From Shewanella seohaensis (lineage in GTDB: Bacteria; Pseudomonadota; Gammaproteobacteria; Enterobacterales; Shewanellaceae): a stretch of 64,000 bases of DNA. Shown here one piece after another: positions 31,325 to 41,305 of the stretch (the first letter of the stretch is position 1; each line of letters opens with the position of its first letter). The stretch covers positions 4,526,001 through 4,590,000 of the forward strand of contig NZ_CP104900.1 in NCBI RefSeq assembly GCF_025449215.1, in the 5' to 3' direction. Under the pieces are notes generated by a model, which saw nothing but the letters and a program-made list of their open reading frames with translations, was not told where the DNA came from and searched no databases. The translations under genes and the position numbers were made by a program.

Positions 31325-31486
31325 AGTTTATCTTTCCTATCTCGCCCGTGCTAAGTGGCGCGCATACGCTAAAATCGTTAAAAACATGACAATTTCAGCA
31401 TATAGGTTAAATCTTGGCAATAAGCAAACCGCTTACTATTTTACAGTCCAGATTGGATTCACAGACGCTGAAATCCACACAACAAA

Positions 31487-31507
31487 AAGGCCTCATATTG
31501 AGGCCTT
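31487..31507 (-). terminator. Terminator after the S9 peptidase
   Basis: Hairpin AAGGCCTCA-N3-TGAGGCCTT followed on the minus strand by TTTTG. It is 17 bases after the peptidase stop. Confidence 0.85.
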
Positions 31508-31523
31508 CATATTGTCACGAGAT

Positions 31524-34004
31524 TTACTTAAGCTCTTGTTCAAAGAGCTTATAAATACGGCGATATTCGTCCAACCAGCTCGATGGCTGACGGAAACCAT
31601 GGGGCTCAACCGGATAAATAGCCGTTTCGAACATCGGTTTTTCCAGCTCGATAAGGTGCTGCACCATGCGCACGCTATCTTGGAAGAACACGTTGTCATC
31701 CATCACGCCACTCATGATCAGTAGCGGCTTAGTCAGACCTTGGGCATGCTCGATAGGCGAGCTACGCTCATAGGCGATAGGGTCAACATCCGGTGTGTTT
31801 AAAATGTTGGAGGTGTATGGCGCGTTGTAATGCGCCCAATCCGCCACAGGGCGCAGTGCTGCACCTGCTTGGAATAATTCCGGCTCAGTAAACAAGGACA
31901 TAAAGGTTAAGAAGCCGCCGTAAGAACCGCCATAAGTACCAACGCGCTTAATATCCACGTTGGCATTTTGGCCCATCCAAGTCACGCCGTCTTTTATGTC
32001 TTCAACTTCAGGGTGACCCATGTTGCGATAAATCGCCGTGCGCCAGTCGCGGCCATAGCCTTTCGAACCACGGTAATCCATGTCCATCACCACATAACCT
32101 TGTTGAGTCAGTAGGTTGTGGAACATAAACTCACGGAAGTAACCACTGAAACCATAATCGGCATTCTGTAAGTAGCCCGCACCATGGTTAAAGATAACGG
32201 CGGGGTATTTCTCGGCGCGGGATTTGTCGTAACCCTGCGGCAAATAAACCCGCGCATACACTTGGCCAGCACCATGGTTAGAAGGTACGGCGACCACTTC
32301 GGGCGCTTGCCATGGATATTGCTTAAAAGCATCGCTGGTGTATGACGTGAGTTGTTTTAACTCACCGCCAATAGGTTGAACATACAGCTCATTCGGCTGA
32401 GTACGGCGAGAGGCATTCAGCAGCAACTTAGTGCCATCGGGGCTTAAGCTGTAATCTAAGTTACCGTCCCACTGGGTTAATTGCTCATTTTTGCCCGAGG
32501 CGATATTCACACGATGAACGTTGTAAATACCTGGGTGACTTTGGTTAGCCTTGTAGTAGATGTAGTTTGCATCGGGCGAGAGAGTAATATCGCTCACCAC
32601 AAACTTACCTTGAGTCAAAGTGCGGGGCTTTTCGCCGCGGGCTTTGATATAAAGCTGGGAATAACCTGTTTCTTCAGAGAGATAGTACAGGGTGTCTGTT
32701 CCTGGTAACCAGCCGAATTGGTTATAGTCGTAGTTCACCCAGGCATCATCATGCAGGCGATGCTCGGTGATAAACTTACCCTTTGCCAGATCGACGCTGG
32801 CAATCCAGCGGTCTTTGTTATCGGTCGCTTCGACCATCACCGCCAGCTTGTCCTCAGACTCATGCCATTGAATCGCGCTTTGAGTCCAGCCCCAATCCTG
32901 CATCAGCTGGATTTTACGGGGAGCCTTAGTACTTTGATACGATTCACCTTTTGCCTTAGCATTTTCACTCTTAACCTTAGCTAAAACGTCCTCATCGAAG
33001 CCGGTTAAACCTTCGATAGTCACATCAATCTGTTTATGCTCATTGAGATCGAGTACCACAAAGCGTTGGCCAGGCGGCGTATCTTCTGCAACACGGGCGC
33101 GGACTGGCACAGGATCGATATAGCCTTCACTACCGAGGTAGTTTGGCATGATGTCGTGTTCACTGCTGCCGGTGTAATTTTTATCGGTTAGGGCCACAAA
33201 CAAATAACGCCCGTCTGGCGACAAACTTAGCTCAGATACCACCTCGGCATCCCCTAGATACCAAGTGTTAGCGGCGAGGGTTGGATCGCTCTTTTGCAGA
33301 TCGTTCTTAAACTGTTCTTTGGCTTTGGCATTTTCTTGCTGCAACGCCACATATTGAATAAGTCTGTGCTGCTGCTTGGCTAAGTAGCTGCTTGGCTCTT
33401 TCACGCCCTCGGGTGCTTTCGCCATTTTGATTTCAGCCAGCTGCTCCACTAATCCACTGTCTTGATGGATTTGGAAAACATTATCCCCTTGCCAATAGGC
33501 GATATCGCCATTGTTCAGGTAACGCAGGCCACTGATGGCAGTGCGCTGACGGGTAAGCTGGGTGATTTTGCCAGAGCTTAAATGCTTAACAAAAATATTG
33601 CCTTGGTAGAGATACGCCTTATTGGCCTTAGCACTGTCTAACACACCAAACTGTTGGTCCGCCGCGTGTAGTTTATCTATGGCCAGTTCAACGGCGCGGC
33701 TGTCATTAATACCCTGCTGATAATAATTGCGTAGCGGCGATGCGCTAGGTTGGCGGGCGAAGAAAACGCTCTGGCTGTCATCGCTCCAGTAGGCTTCCTT
33801 AGCGAAAATCCCCATCCAATCGGGGTTCGCCATAATTTGATTCAGCGTAAGGGGTTGTGAAACTTGGGGAGGCTGAGCTAAAGGGACTTGATAAGCCTGT
33901 GGTGTGGTCGCGGGAGTCGCCGTTTCAGTTGAGGTTGCGGCGCAACTCGTCAATACCGCAACGGCTAACGCACTTAAACCCAAATTTCGCATTACGCTGT
34001 TCAT
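31524..34004 (-). CDS. S9-family dipeptidyl/acylaminoacyl peptidase, lipoprotein
   Basis: A protein of 826 residues with a lipoprotein signal (AVAVLTSCAATS, lipid on Cys21). A beta-propeller covers about 60-550 and the hydrolase about 560-826. The catalytic Ser is in GTYGGSYGGFL, Asp in GVMDDNVF and His in EPHGFRQP. It should cut dipeptides from the N-terminus of peptides in the periplasm. Length and motif order are normal for DPP IV-like S9 enzymes. It is monocistronic with a terminator after it. Confidence 0.92.
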   Translation of the reverse strand: MNSVMRNLGLSALAVAVLTSCAATSTETATPATTPQAYQVPLAQPPQVSQPLTLNQIMANPDWMGIFAKEAYWSDDSQSVFFARQPSASPLRNYYQQGINDSRAVELAIDKLHAADQQFGVLDSAKANKAYLYQGNIFVKHLSSGKITQLTRQRTAISGLRYLNNGDIAYWQGDNVFQIHQDSGLVEQLAEIKMAKAPEGVKEPSSYLAKQQHRLIQYVALQQENAKAKEQFKNDLQKSDPTLAANTWYLGDAEVVSELSLSPDGRYLFVALTDKNYTGSSEHDIMPNYLGSEGYIDPVPVRARVAEDTPPGQRFVVLDLNEHKQIDVTIEGLTGFDEDVLAKVKSENAKAKGESYQSTKAPRKIQLMQDWGWTQSAIQWHESEDKLAVMVEATDNKDRWIASVDLAKGKFITEHRLHDDAWVNYDYNQFGWLPGTDTLYYLSEETGYSQLYIKARGEKPRTLTQGKFVVSDITLSPDANYIYYKANQSHPGIYNVHRVNIASGKNEQLTQWDGNLDYSLSPDGTKLLLNASRRTQPNELYVQPIGGELKQLTSYTSDAFKQYPWQAPEVVAVPSNHGAGQVYARVYLPQGYDKSRAEKYPAVIFNHGAGYLQNADYGFSGYFREFMFHNLLTQQGYVVMDMDYRGSKGYGRDWRTAIYRNMGHPEVEDIKDGVTWMGQNANVDIKRVGTYGGSYGGFLTFMSLFTEPELFQAGAALRPVADWAHYNAPYTSNILNTPDVDPIAYERSSPIEHAQGLTKPLLIMSGVMDDNVFFQDSVRMVQHLIELEKPMFETAIYPVEPHGFRQPSSWLDEYRRIYKLFEQELK

Positions 34005-34150
34005 TCGTCCTTCCTTTTATTGTTATCGCAATCCTGCAAACGCAGCGGACTATCCCCACAACGCTCGCAGCTAGACGTAGTTTGGCGGCATTTATATCAC
34101 ACTTAGGCGACATGTTTGCTTAAAAGGAGGAGAAATCTTGTAACAAAGCT

Positions 34151-34433
34151 TAGGGCGTGTTGACGTTTCGAAATTAAATTTTGTTCGCTCAGGCAAGCTC
34201 GTGCTCGCGAAACGAGGAATGATATGTAGTTATTCTACTCAAATGACGAGCTGCTCTAATTACCGCAAGTAAGAGCAAGGGCTTGCCAGACAAACCCTTC
34301 GGGCAGCGTTTGGCGGGCGTTTCTGCCGCGTTATCGTCCGTTTATGTAGAATAACTACACTACACGGACTTTGCCTTGCATAAACGCACGCCACATAGCT
34401 GCAAAAATAACCCTGAAACGTAAACACGCCCTA
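34151..34433. mobile_element. MITE-like element with terminal inverted repeats
   Basis: About 283 bases, bounded by TAGGGCGTGTTGACGTTTC on the left and the complement of TAGGGCGTGTTTACGTTTC on the right (18 of 19 match). A second inverted pair inside, GTAGTTATTCTAC (34222-34234) and GTAGAATAACTAC (34346-34358), lies symmetrically. No ORF of any size is present. It sits between the amidotransferase and the peptidase gene and has the shape of a non-autonomous transposable element. No target duplication is clear. The parent element is not in the window. Confidence 0.72.
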
Positions 34434-34454
34434 GAACTGAATGGATCTTTTCGA

Positions 34455-35036
34455 TTAAGCCAAAGCCGATTGCGACAAGAAGTTTGCCAACAATTCATGG
34501 CCTTGCTCGGTCAAAATTGACTCGGGGTGAAATTGCACACCAAAGAGTGGCAGCTGCTTATGGCTCATGGCCATAATTTCGCGCCCATGGGTTGGGTCGT
34601 CAAACCAAGCATCTAACACAAATCCCTCAGGGACAGCATCGACCAACAATGAATGGTAGCGTGTTACAGTTAATGGTTGATTTAACCCTTTGAATAAGCG
34701 CTCGCCTGTATGGCCAATCGCACTGACTTTGCCATGCATCACTCGTTGCGCTCGCACAACCTTAGCACCAAACACCTGCGCCATGGCTTGATGCCCTAAA
34801 CACACACCTAGGATAGGTAAACGCGTAGCAAAATGCTCAATCGCCACGAGGGAAATCCCCGCTTCATTGGGCGAACAAGGCCCGGGAGAGATAACTAAAT
34901 GGCTCGGTGCCAGCGCCTCGATTTCCGCTAAGCTGATTTCATCATTGCGTTTAACCACGATCTCTTGCCCTAACTGCTGAAAATACTGCACTAAGTTAAA
35001 GGTGAAAGAGTCGTAATTGTCGATCATTAGCAACAT
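34455..35036 (-). CDS. pabA: Glutamine amidotransferase component II (anthranilate / aminodeoxychorismate synthase)
   Basis: A class I amidotransferase of 193 residues. The nucleophile is in [15 protein letters not shown], and His and Glu in [10 protein letters not shown]. The [19 protein letters not shown] start is the signature of TrpG/PabA. It supplies ammonia from glutamine to PabB or TrpE. With no trp genes nearby, PabA is the better choice, as a stand-alone pabA is common. It stands alone on the minus strand. Confidence 0.9.
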   Translation of the reverse strand: MLLMIDNYDSFTFNLVQYFQQLGQEIVVKRNDEISLAEIEALAPSHLVISPGPCSPNEAGISLVAIEHFATRLPILGVCLGHQAMAQVFGAKVVRAQRVMHGKVSAIGHTGERLFKGLNQPLTVTRYHSLLVDAVPEGFVLDAWFDDPTHGREIMAMSHKQLPLFGVQFHPESILTEQGHELLANFLSQSALA

Positions 35037-35137
35037 ACAAAATCCATTGGCTCAAATGGTAAGTCGATGCATTCCACGGCTGAAATGCGGCGCAAATGCT
35101 ATCACAGGCCTTTGCGCGGATTAAACCTTTATCCAAT

Positions 35138-35165
35138 AAAAAAGCCAGTCAACAGACTGGCTTTC
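35138..35165 (-). terminator. Terminator after sspB
   Basis: Arms AAGCCAGTC/GACTGGCTT with a short loop, flanked on the minus-strand 3' side by TTTTTT. It lies 28 bases past the sspB stop. Confidence 0.88.
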
Positions 35166-35192
35166 AAGAGTATAGAACAGGGCGTAATTAAC

Positions 35193-35630
35193 CTATTTAA
35201 CTAAGGTTAAATGACTGCGACGTTTAGGAGGCTCATCCGTAGGTTCGGTTGGCTTCTCGTTTGTCTCGATAACAGACAAAGTCGATTCGGCTTCCTCTTC
35301 GACTAAGTACGCGTCTTCAATATCGAAGACAGTCCCTGCACCATTTTCACGGGCGTAAATGGCCACAATCGAGGCCATTGGCAATAATACCTGTTGAGGT
35401 ACACCACCGAAACGCGCATTGAACTCCACAAATTCATTACCAATTTGCAAATTGCCCACCGCGCTGGCCGCGATATTTAATACGATCTGGCCATCCTTCA
35501 CGTACTGCTGTGGTACTTGGGTGCCTTTCACAAAGGCATCCACGACAACGTGAGGCGTTAATTGGTTGTCCATCAACCAATCGTAGTAAGCCCTGAGTAA
35601 ATAAGGACGATTTGGAGTCAACGCTTTCAT
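35193..35630 (-). CDS. sspB: ClpXP protease specificity-enhancing factor SspB
   Basis: A protein of 145 residues. The folded part (1-110) has RPYLLRAYYDWLMDNQLTPHVVVD and NEFVEFNARFGGVPQQVLLPMASIVAIYARENG, both SspB signatures. An acidic, flexible tail ends in RRSHLTLVK, the motif that docks on ClpX. SspB brings ssrA-tagged proteins to ClpXP. It starts where sspA ends (TAATG-like overlap), so the two are co-translated. Confidence 0.96.
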   Translation of the reverse strand: MKALTPNRPYLLRAYYDWLMDNQLTPHVVVDAFVKGTQVPQQYVKDGQIVLNIAASAVGNLQIGNEFVEFNARFGGVPQQVLLPMASIVAIYARENGAGTVFDIEDAYLVEEEAESTLSVIETNEKPTEPTDEPPKRRSHLTLVK

Positions 35631-36259
35631 TACATTCCCATGCGCATTTCGCGTTCAGCTTCAGTCAACGAAGCTTTAAATGATTCACGCTCGAAAATAC
35701 GTGTCATGTAGGCTTTGATGTCTTTCGCTACGCGGCTGTCTAACTCGATACCTAATACAGGTAAACGCCATAATAATGGGCCGAGGTAGCAATCCGCTAA
35801 ACCGAATTCTTCGCTCATAAAGTAAGGCATTTCACCAAATACTGGTGCGATTGAAAGTAAACTTTCAGTCAGTTCTTTACGGGCCGCTTCAGCGCGATCG
35901 CCTTTGCGAATACGGTCAACGAGTGAGTACCAGTCAGTATCGATGCGGTGCATCATCAAACGGCTTTGGCCGCGAGATACTGGGTAAACAGGCATCAACG
36001 GTGGATGAGGGAAACGCTCATCCAAGTATTCCATGATGATACGTGATTCATACAGAACGAGCTCACGATCTAACAAGGTTGGCACTGAGTTATAAGGATT
36101 TACTTCAAGTAAATCTTCAGGCATTTCGTTTGGGTCGACCTGTAAAACATCAACAGTAACCCCTTTCTCAGCTAACACGATACGGACTTGATGGCTATAG
36201 AGATCGTCGGCGCCTGAAAACAGGGTCATGACAGAGCGTTTATTGGCAGCAACAGCCAT
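35630..36259 (-). CDS. sspA: Stringent starvation protein A
   Basis: A protein of 209 residues from ATG 36259. This start has a GGAGGG ribosome-binding site; an upstream in-frame ATG at 36307 has none. The GST-like fold is seen in RSVMTLFSGADDLYSHQVRIVLAEKG and NPYNSVPTLLDRELVLYESRIIMEYL. SspA binds RNA polymerase and alters transcription on starvation. It sits between petC and sspB, the usual order in gammaproteobacteria. A terminator separates it from petABC. Confidence 0.96.
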   Translation of the reverse strand: MAVAANKRSVMTLFSGADDLYSHQVRIVLAEKGVTVDVLQVDPNEMPEDLLEVNPYNSVPTLLDRELVLYESRIIMEYLDERFPHPPLMPVYPVSRGQSRLMMHRIDTDWYSLVDRIRKGDRAEAARKELTESLLSIAPVFGEMPYFMSEEFGLADCYLGPLLWRLPVLGIELDSRVAKDIKAYMTRIFERESFKASLTEAEREMRMGM

Positions 36260-36296
36260 TGATACCCTCCAAGTCGAAATAAAAAAGCAAAAACAA

Positions 36297-36321
36297 ACGA
36301 GGGGCAAAGCCCCCCGTTTAT
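36297..36321 (-). terminator. Terminator after petABC
   Basis: Hairpin AACGAGGGGC-AAAG-CCCCCCGTTT followed on the minus strand by GTTTTTGC. The T run is short, so it may be partial, allowing some readthrough into sspA. Confidence 0.65.
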
Positions 36322-36357
36322 AATATGCGGATAATATATTCTAACCTTTATTGGTGC

Positions 36358-37056
36358 CTAGTGTACATCTTTCCAGTACTCTTTCTTCAAGAGGTAGGCC
36401 ACAATAAAGAAAATAAACAGGAATCCAAGTACCCACCAACCTAGCGCTTTACGCTCTAACTTAACAGGTTCAGCCGAATAGACTAAGAAGCCAGTGATAT
36501 CACGAACTGCTTGGTCGTACTCTTCTGCATTTAACTTACCACCAGAGACCACAATAGTGCCATCTTCTTGCTTAACAGGAGTGCCTTGCAGTTCTTCAAG
36601 AACGTGTGGCATGCCCACAGATGGGAAGACAGTGTTGTTTACGCCGAATGGACGGCTTGGGTCTTTGTAGAAGCCTTTGAGGTATGAATACACCCAATCT
36701 TCGCCACGAACACGTGCTACTAAGGTTAAGTCTGGTGGAGTTGCACCGAACCACTTAGCCGCATCTTTGTGTGGAATCGCGTTTTGCATCAGCTCACCGA
36801 TTTTGGCATCGGTAAACATATACTTGCTACGCATATCATCGGCAGAAATACCGATATCGTTCGCCACACGCTCATAGCGTTGATACTGAGTGCTGTGACA
36901 ACCAGAGCAATAGTGTTGGAACATATCCAGACCACGCTCTAAAGAAGCCTTATCATGCAGATCAACATTGGCTTTTTCTAAATGTACATTGTGTCCACTC
37001 GCGGCCATTGCCAGCGTCGGGATCAATGTAACTAATGCAATCAGTAATTTTTTCAT
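36358..37056 (-). CDS. petC: Cytochrome c1 of the bc1 complex
   Basis: A protein of 232 residues. It has a signal peptide (cleavage near residue 19), haem site CSGCHSTQ near residue 51, and a Met ligand further on. A C-terminal helix ends in KKEYWKDVH and anchors it in the inner membrane. It passes electrons from the Rieske protein to soluble cytochromes. It overlaps petB by one base, and the petA-petB-petC order is typical. Confidence 0.97.
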   Translation of the reverse strand: MKKLLIALVTLIPTLAMAASGHNVHLEKANVDLHDKASLERGLDMFQHYCSGCHSTQYQRYERVANDIGISADDMRSKYMFTDAKIGELMQNAIPHKDAAKWFGATPPDLTLVARVRGEDWVYSYLKGFYKDPSRPFGVNNTVFPSVGMPHVLEELQGTPVKQEDGTIVVSGGKLNAEEYDQAVRDITGFLVYSAEPVKLERKALGWWVLGFLFIFFIVAYLLKKEYWKDVH

Positions 37057-38270
37057 TAGTGGGTCAACCTCTCTGGTACAGGCTTAGTTTTCTCATTCTT
37101 ACTGTATAGCCACAGTAATAAGAAGTAGCCGAAATACGTCACAGTGAAGATACGTGCAACAATAGTCAGCTCTGGTGTTGCAGGTACAGCGCCTAAGTAA
37201 CCTAAGACGATGAACGATACAGCGAACTGAGCGATGTTCAACTTGTGCAGCGTGCTGCGGTAGCGAATTGACTTCACTTTACAACGGTCTAACCAAGGCA
37301 ACACGAACAGTACTGCAATCGACAGACCCATCATTACCACACCGCCCAATTTATCGGGAACAGCACGTAAGATGGCGTAGAAAGGCGTGAAGTACCAAAC
37401 AGGAGCGATATGCTCAGGGGTCTTCATTGGGTTAGCCGCTTCAAAGTTTGGCTTCTCCAGGAAGTATCCACCACCTTCAGGCATAAAGAACAACACGTAG
37501 CAGAAGACAATCAGGAAGCCAGCGACGCCCATGATATCTTTCACTGTGTAGTATGGGTGGAATGGGATACCGTCAACTGGCCAGCCATTCTCATCCTTGT
37601 TCTTCTTAATCTCGATACCATCAGGGTTGTTCGAACCCACTTCGTGCAGAGCGATTAAGTGTAAGAACACTAATACCACTAGGACTAAAGGTAGCGCGAT
37701 AACGTGTAGGGCGAAGAAACGGTTCAGTGTCGCGCCAGAGATCACGAAATCACCACGGATCCAAAGTGTTAAGTCGTCACCGATAACAGGAATCGCACCG
37801 AACAGCGAGATAATAACCTGTGCTCCCCAGTAAGACATCTGTCCCCATGGCAGCAAGTAACCCATAAAGGCTTCAGCCATCAGTACTAGGAAGATCAACA
37901 TACCAAACAACCACAGTAGCTCTCTTGGCTTTTGGTATGAACCATAGAGCAGTCCACGGAACATGTGCAGGTAGATCACCACGAAGAAGGCAGAAGCCCC
38001 CGTTGAGTGCATGTAACGTAGTAGCCAGCCATACTCCACATCACGCATGATGTATTCGATAGAGGCAAACGCACCTTCTGCAGTCGGCACATAGTTCATT
38101 GTTAGCCAGATACCGGTCAGCAACTGGTTAACCAGCACCAACATGGCCAAAGAACCAAAGAAATACCAGAAGTTGAAGTTGGTCGGCGTCGCATATTGAC
38201 CAACGTGACGATTATAAGTCGCCGTCATTGGGATGCGAGCATCAATCCAATTAATTAAATTCTTAACCAT
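37056..38270 (-). CDS. petB: Cytochrome b of the bc1 complex
   Basis: A membrane protein of 404 residues with eight or more helices. The Qo-site motif PVIG takes the place of PEWY-type variants in the middle, and the haem b His pairs are in HSTGASAFFVVIYLHMFRG and RFFALHVIALPLVLVVLVFLHLIALH. It oxidises quinol and returns one electron across the membrane. It starts where petA ends and overlaps petC by one base. Length is normal for proteobacterial single-gene cytochrome b. Confidence 0.96.
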   Translation of the reverse strand: MVKNLINWIDARIPMTATYNRHVGQYATPTNFNFWYFFGSLAMLVLVNQLLTGIWLTMNYVPTAEGAFASIEYIMRDVEYGWLLRYMHSTGASAFFVVIYLHMFRGLLYGSYQKPRELLWLFGMLIFLVLMAEAFMGYLLPWGQMSYWGAQVIISLFGAIPVIGDDLTLWIRGDFVISGATLNRFFALHVIALPLVLVVLVFLHLIALHEVGSNNPDGIEIKKNKDENGWPVDGIPFHPYYTVKDIMGVAGFLIVFCYVLFFMPEGGGYFLEKPNFEAANPMKTPEHIAPVWYFTPFYAILRAVPDKLGGVVMMGLSIAVLFVLPWLDRCKVKSIRYRSTLHKLNIAQFAVSFIVLGYLGAVPATPELTIVARIFTVTYFGYFLLLWLYSKNEKTKPVPERLTH

Positions 38271-38860
38271 TACGCCACTCCTTTATCGACACCGATAATA
38301 ACGTTGCCGTCATCAACGTATTGATGTGGAGGGACAACTAGGTTCAACGGCGCTGGTACACCTTGGAATACACGGCCTGCCATATCAAACTTAGAACCAT
38401 GACATGGGCAGAAGAAACCAGAAGTCACGCCTTCTACTTGCTCACCAAAAGTATCAGGTAGATACGTTGGCGAACAACCTAGATGCGTACATAGACCAAC
38501 AGCAATAAAATACTCAGGCTTAATAGAACGCAGAGGATTTGTTGCATATTCAGGTTGTTGCATTTCTGCAGACGCTGGATCTCTTAGCTTATCGTCGTGT
38601 GTTGGCAGTTCATTAATCACTGCTTCTGTGCGGCGGACAACCCATACAGGCTTACCACGCCATTCAACACGGATCAGCTGACCCGGCTCAATTTTACTAA
38701 TATTTACTTCAACCGGCGCACCTGCAGCTTTCGCTTTGGCACTCGGATTCCACGACTTTATAAAAGGAACCGCTACAGCGACGGCACCAACACCACCCAC
38801 TACGGCGGTTGCTGCGGTCAGGAATCTGCGACGTCCGGTATCGACTGGCGCATTGCTCAT
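38270..38860 (-). CDS. petA: Rieske iron-sulfur subunit of the bc1 complex
   Basis: A protein of 196 residues. A Tat-type signal with RRRFLTAATAVVGG is kept as the membrane anchor. The 2Fe-2S ligands are in CTHLGC and CPCHGS near residues 131 and 151. It moves electrons from quinol to cytochrome c1. It leads the petABC operon, and its promoter lies in the gap before hflC. Confidence 0.97.
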   Translation of the reverse strand: MSNAPVDTGRRRFLTAATAVVGGVGAVAVAVPFIKSWNPSAKAKAAGAPVEVNISKIEPGQLIRVEWRGKPVWVVRRTEAVINELPTHDDKLRDPASAEMQQPEYATNPLRSIKPEYFIAVGLCTHLGCSPTYLPDTFGEQVEGVTSGFFCPCHGSKFDMAGRVFQGVPAPLNLVVPPHQYVDDGNVIIGVDKGVA

Positions 38861-39226
38861 CCACTTATCTCCAGAGAGTGTTGGAATTTTTGTTTTTCAA
38901 AGACTTTCTGCCCCCTAGTTATCACCATGGGCAAAAATCGAAGTTTGAGGCGGGGCTCATTATAGCCAAAAATTAGAACCAGATCATAGTGAAAACACTC
39001 AACTAAGTTAGGGAGATTGCGTGTTTTTTATAAAATGGACAAAAAAGCACAACTATTAAGCGATTTTAATCGTTTTGATATACTTTTTGAGCAAATGGTC
39101 TGTGAGGTCGGCATAATCCATGCATCGCTAATATAACTCCAACTCTCATTTTGCAACTTTACGTTTTCCTGCAGATAAAAAAATGGGCCCTGTTTTCAGG
39201 ACCCATTTCAATACATTTCTGATTGC
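38861..39226. promoter_or_regulatory. Intergenic region between hflC and petA
   Basis: A 366-base gap with the petA promoter on one side and the end of the hfl operon on the other. A strong hairpin lies at 39182-39210. The rest is AT-rich, with a TTTTTTATAAAATGG stretch near 39025-39040. No ORF and no clear regulator site was found. Confidence 0.35.
39179..39212 (-). terminator. Terminator of the hfl superoperon
   Basis: Arms AAATGGGTCCTG/CAGGGCCCATTT with an AAAA loop, then TTTTT on the minus strand. It follows hflC by about 15 bases. Confidence 0.88.
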
Positions 39227-40120
39227 TTACTTCTTAGGTGAAGTGCTCTTCATATATTTGAAGAACTCGCTATCTGGTTCTAACACCATCACATCAGAGT
39301 TACCTGAGAAACTCGCACGGTATGCATCTAAGCTACGTAAGAAGCTGAAAAACTCAGGATCTTTACTGTAAGCGTCAGAATAAATCTTCGCGGCTTGCGC
39401 ATCACCTTCACCGCGGATGGTTAAGGCTTTACGCTCGGCTTCTGCAATCTTCACGGTCACGTTGGCATCAATCGTGGCGCGAATGATTTCAGACTGCTCT
39501 TTACCCTGTGCTCTATGTTCTTTGGCAACCGCTTGACGCTCGGCACGCATACGTTGGTAAATACTGTTACTCACGTTTGCGGGTAGGTTGATTTGCTTCA
39601 CGCGCACGTCAACCACTTCAATACCTAGGTCTTTAGCGCTTTCAGAAGCATTTTCTAACGCATCATTTTGCAGCTCATCGCGTTTACCAGAAACGATTTC
39701 CTTGATAGTGCGACGACCAAACTCGGTACGTAAGTCGTTGTTGATCTTACGTTGCAGTAAGGTCTCTGCATTCGACTTAATCCCGCCGTTAGTGGAGAGG
39801 TAGTATTTTTCGAAGTCTAAAATACGCCACTTCACATAGGAGTCGACCATCAAATCTTTTTTCTCAGAGGTGACGAAACGATCGGCCGCACCATCTAAGG
39901 TTTGGATACGCGCATCGAGTAACTTCACTTTATCGATCACAGGCACTTTAAAGTGTATGCCTGGGGCGAAAACGCGGGTCACTGGTTTGCCATCAACGTT
40001 GTCTTTAACGATTTCACCGAAACGCGCCACAATCGCACGCTCGCCTTCGTTAACGACCATCACAGATGACAGACCTATGCCTAATACGATGGCAATCAGA
40101 ACAATACCTAATCTACCCAT
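39227..40120 (-). CDS. hflC: HflC, regulator of FtsH protease
   Basis: A band-7 protein of 297 residues with an N-terminal helix (about 3-20), a SPFH domain and a long coil of alternating acidic and basic residues near 180-240. It forms a large membrane ring with HflK around FtsH. It is the last gene of the superoperon, three bases after hflK. Length is close to that of E. coli HflC. The C-terminal region is full. Confidence 0.96.
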   Translation of the reverse strand: MGRLGIVLIAIVLGIGLSSVMVVNEGERAIVARFGEIVKDNVDGKPVTRVFAPGIHFKVPVIDKVKLLDARIQTLDGAADRFVTSEKKDLMVDSYVKWRILDFEKYYLSTNGGIKSNAETLLQRKINNDLRTEFGRRTIKEIVSGKRDELQNDALENASESAKDLGIEVVDVRVKQINLPANVSNSIYQRMRAERQAVAKEHRAQGKEQSEIIRATIDANVTVKIAEAERKALTIRGEGDAQAAKIYSDAYSKDPEFFSFLRSLDAYRASFSGNSDVMVLEPDSEFFKYMKSTSPKK

Positions 40121-40123
40121 GGA

Positions 40124-41269
40124 TTACTCCCTCCCTTGGCGAGCACGGTCCTCGCGAGAAGGGCGTCCACTCAATGGCTCACCAATGCGAGTCGTTGACA
40201 TAGATGAAGAATTGACGTTCTGCTGAGCCTTATGCTCAACCTCTGGCGTAGTCACAGGCTTCTCTTTCATTAACTTGTCTAAAGGCAAATACATTAAATT
40301 GCCATTGTTCTTGGCGTCGATAAGCACCTTGTTGGTATCTGTCATCACCTGCTGCATTGCATCGAGATACAAACGCTTGCGGGTCACTTCAGGTGCCGCT
40401 TGGTACTCAGGTAACAGCAACTCGAAACGAGCCACTTTACCGCGAGCTTCAAGAATTTCACGCTCTTTATAGGCATTCGCTTGTTGCGCCATACGCTCAA
40501 CTTCACCGCGCGCTTTAGGCTCGACTTCACGGGCATAAGCTTCGGCTTCACGGATAAAGCGTTGTTCGTCTTCTTGCGCCGCAATCGCATCGTCGAAAGC
40601 ATCTTTCACTTCTTCAGGTGGACGAGCTGGCAAAAAGTTAACGTCAACAATGGCTAAGCCTAATTTGTACGGCTCAATGATGCGCTCGAGTTCTTTCCAA
40701 GTATCGCGACGAATAGCATCACGACCTGTGGTCAGAATATCGTCCATCTTGTTGTGGCCAATGACATAACGCAGCGCACTGTCTGTGGCTTCACGTAAGC
40801 TGGCATTCGCATCAACGGCACTGAACAGATAAGAGTACGCATCTAAAATACGATACTGTACGTCCAACTCGACCTTCACGACGTTTTCATCTGAGGTCAA
40901 CATGCTGCCAGAAGCAGGAATGGAGCGAACAGACTGCACATCAACGGGATAAATCTGGTCGATAAACGTAGCCTTCCAATGCAGACCAGGTCCCACCTCA
41001 CCAATGTGCTGACCAAAACGCAGCGCAACACCACGCTCAGCTTCTTTAATGGTGTAAAAACCCGAGAGTCCCCAAACAACAAAAGCGATGGCAAGAATGA
41101 TGATTAAGCTGAACGAACTAAAGCTCTGGCCTGATGAGCCATTGCCTTTGCCGCCAAAGCGTTTTGAAAGATTACGAAAAACCTCATCAAGGTCCGGTGG
41201 TCCTTTGTCGTTACCACCTTTATTTCCCCAAGGGTCATTACCCTTGTTACCGGGCTCGTTCCAAGCCAT
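40124..41269 (-). CDS. hflK: HflK, regulator of FtsH protease
   Basis: A protein of 381 residues. It has a glycine-rich cytoplasmic start (GNKGNDPWGNKGGNDKGPPDLDEVFRNL split by glycine), one helix near residues 53-72, and a SPFH domain. The family blocks RFGQHIGEVGPGLHWK and EVTRKRLYLDAMQQVM are seen. It partners HflC and controls FtsH. It lies directly before hflC in the operon. Confidence 0.96.
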   Translation of the reverse strand: MAWNEPGNKGNDPWGNKGGNDKGPPDLDEVFRNLSKRFGGKGNGSSGQSFSSFSLIIILAIAFVVWGLSGFYTIKEAERGVALRFGQHIGEVGPGLHWKATFIDQIYPVDVQSVRSIPASGSMLTSDENVVKVELDVQYRILDAYSYLFSAVDANASLREATDSALRYVIGHNKMDDILTTGRDAIRRDTWKELERIIEPYKLGLAIVDVNFLPARPPEEVKDAFDDAIAAQEDEQRFIREAEAYAREVEPKARGEVERMAQQANAYKEREILEARGKVARFELLLPEYQAAPEVTRKRLYLDAMQQVMTDTNKVLIDAKNNGNLMYLPLDKLMKEKPVTTPEVEHKAQQNVNSSSMSTTRIGEPLSGRPSREDRARQGRE

Positions 41270-41305
41270 TTAGCACTCCATAGGTGTATGAAATAAATTA
41301 GATTA

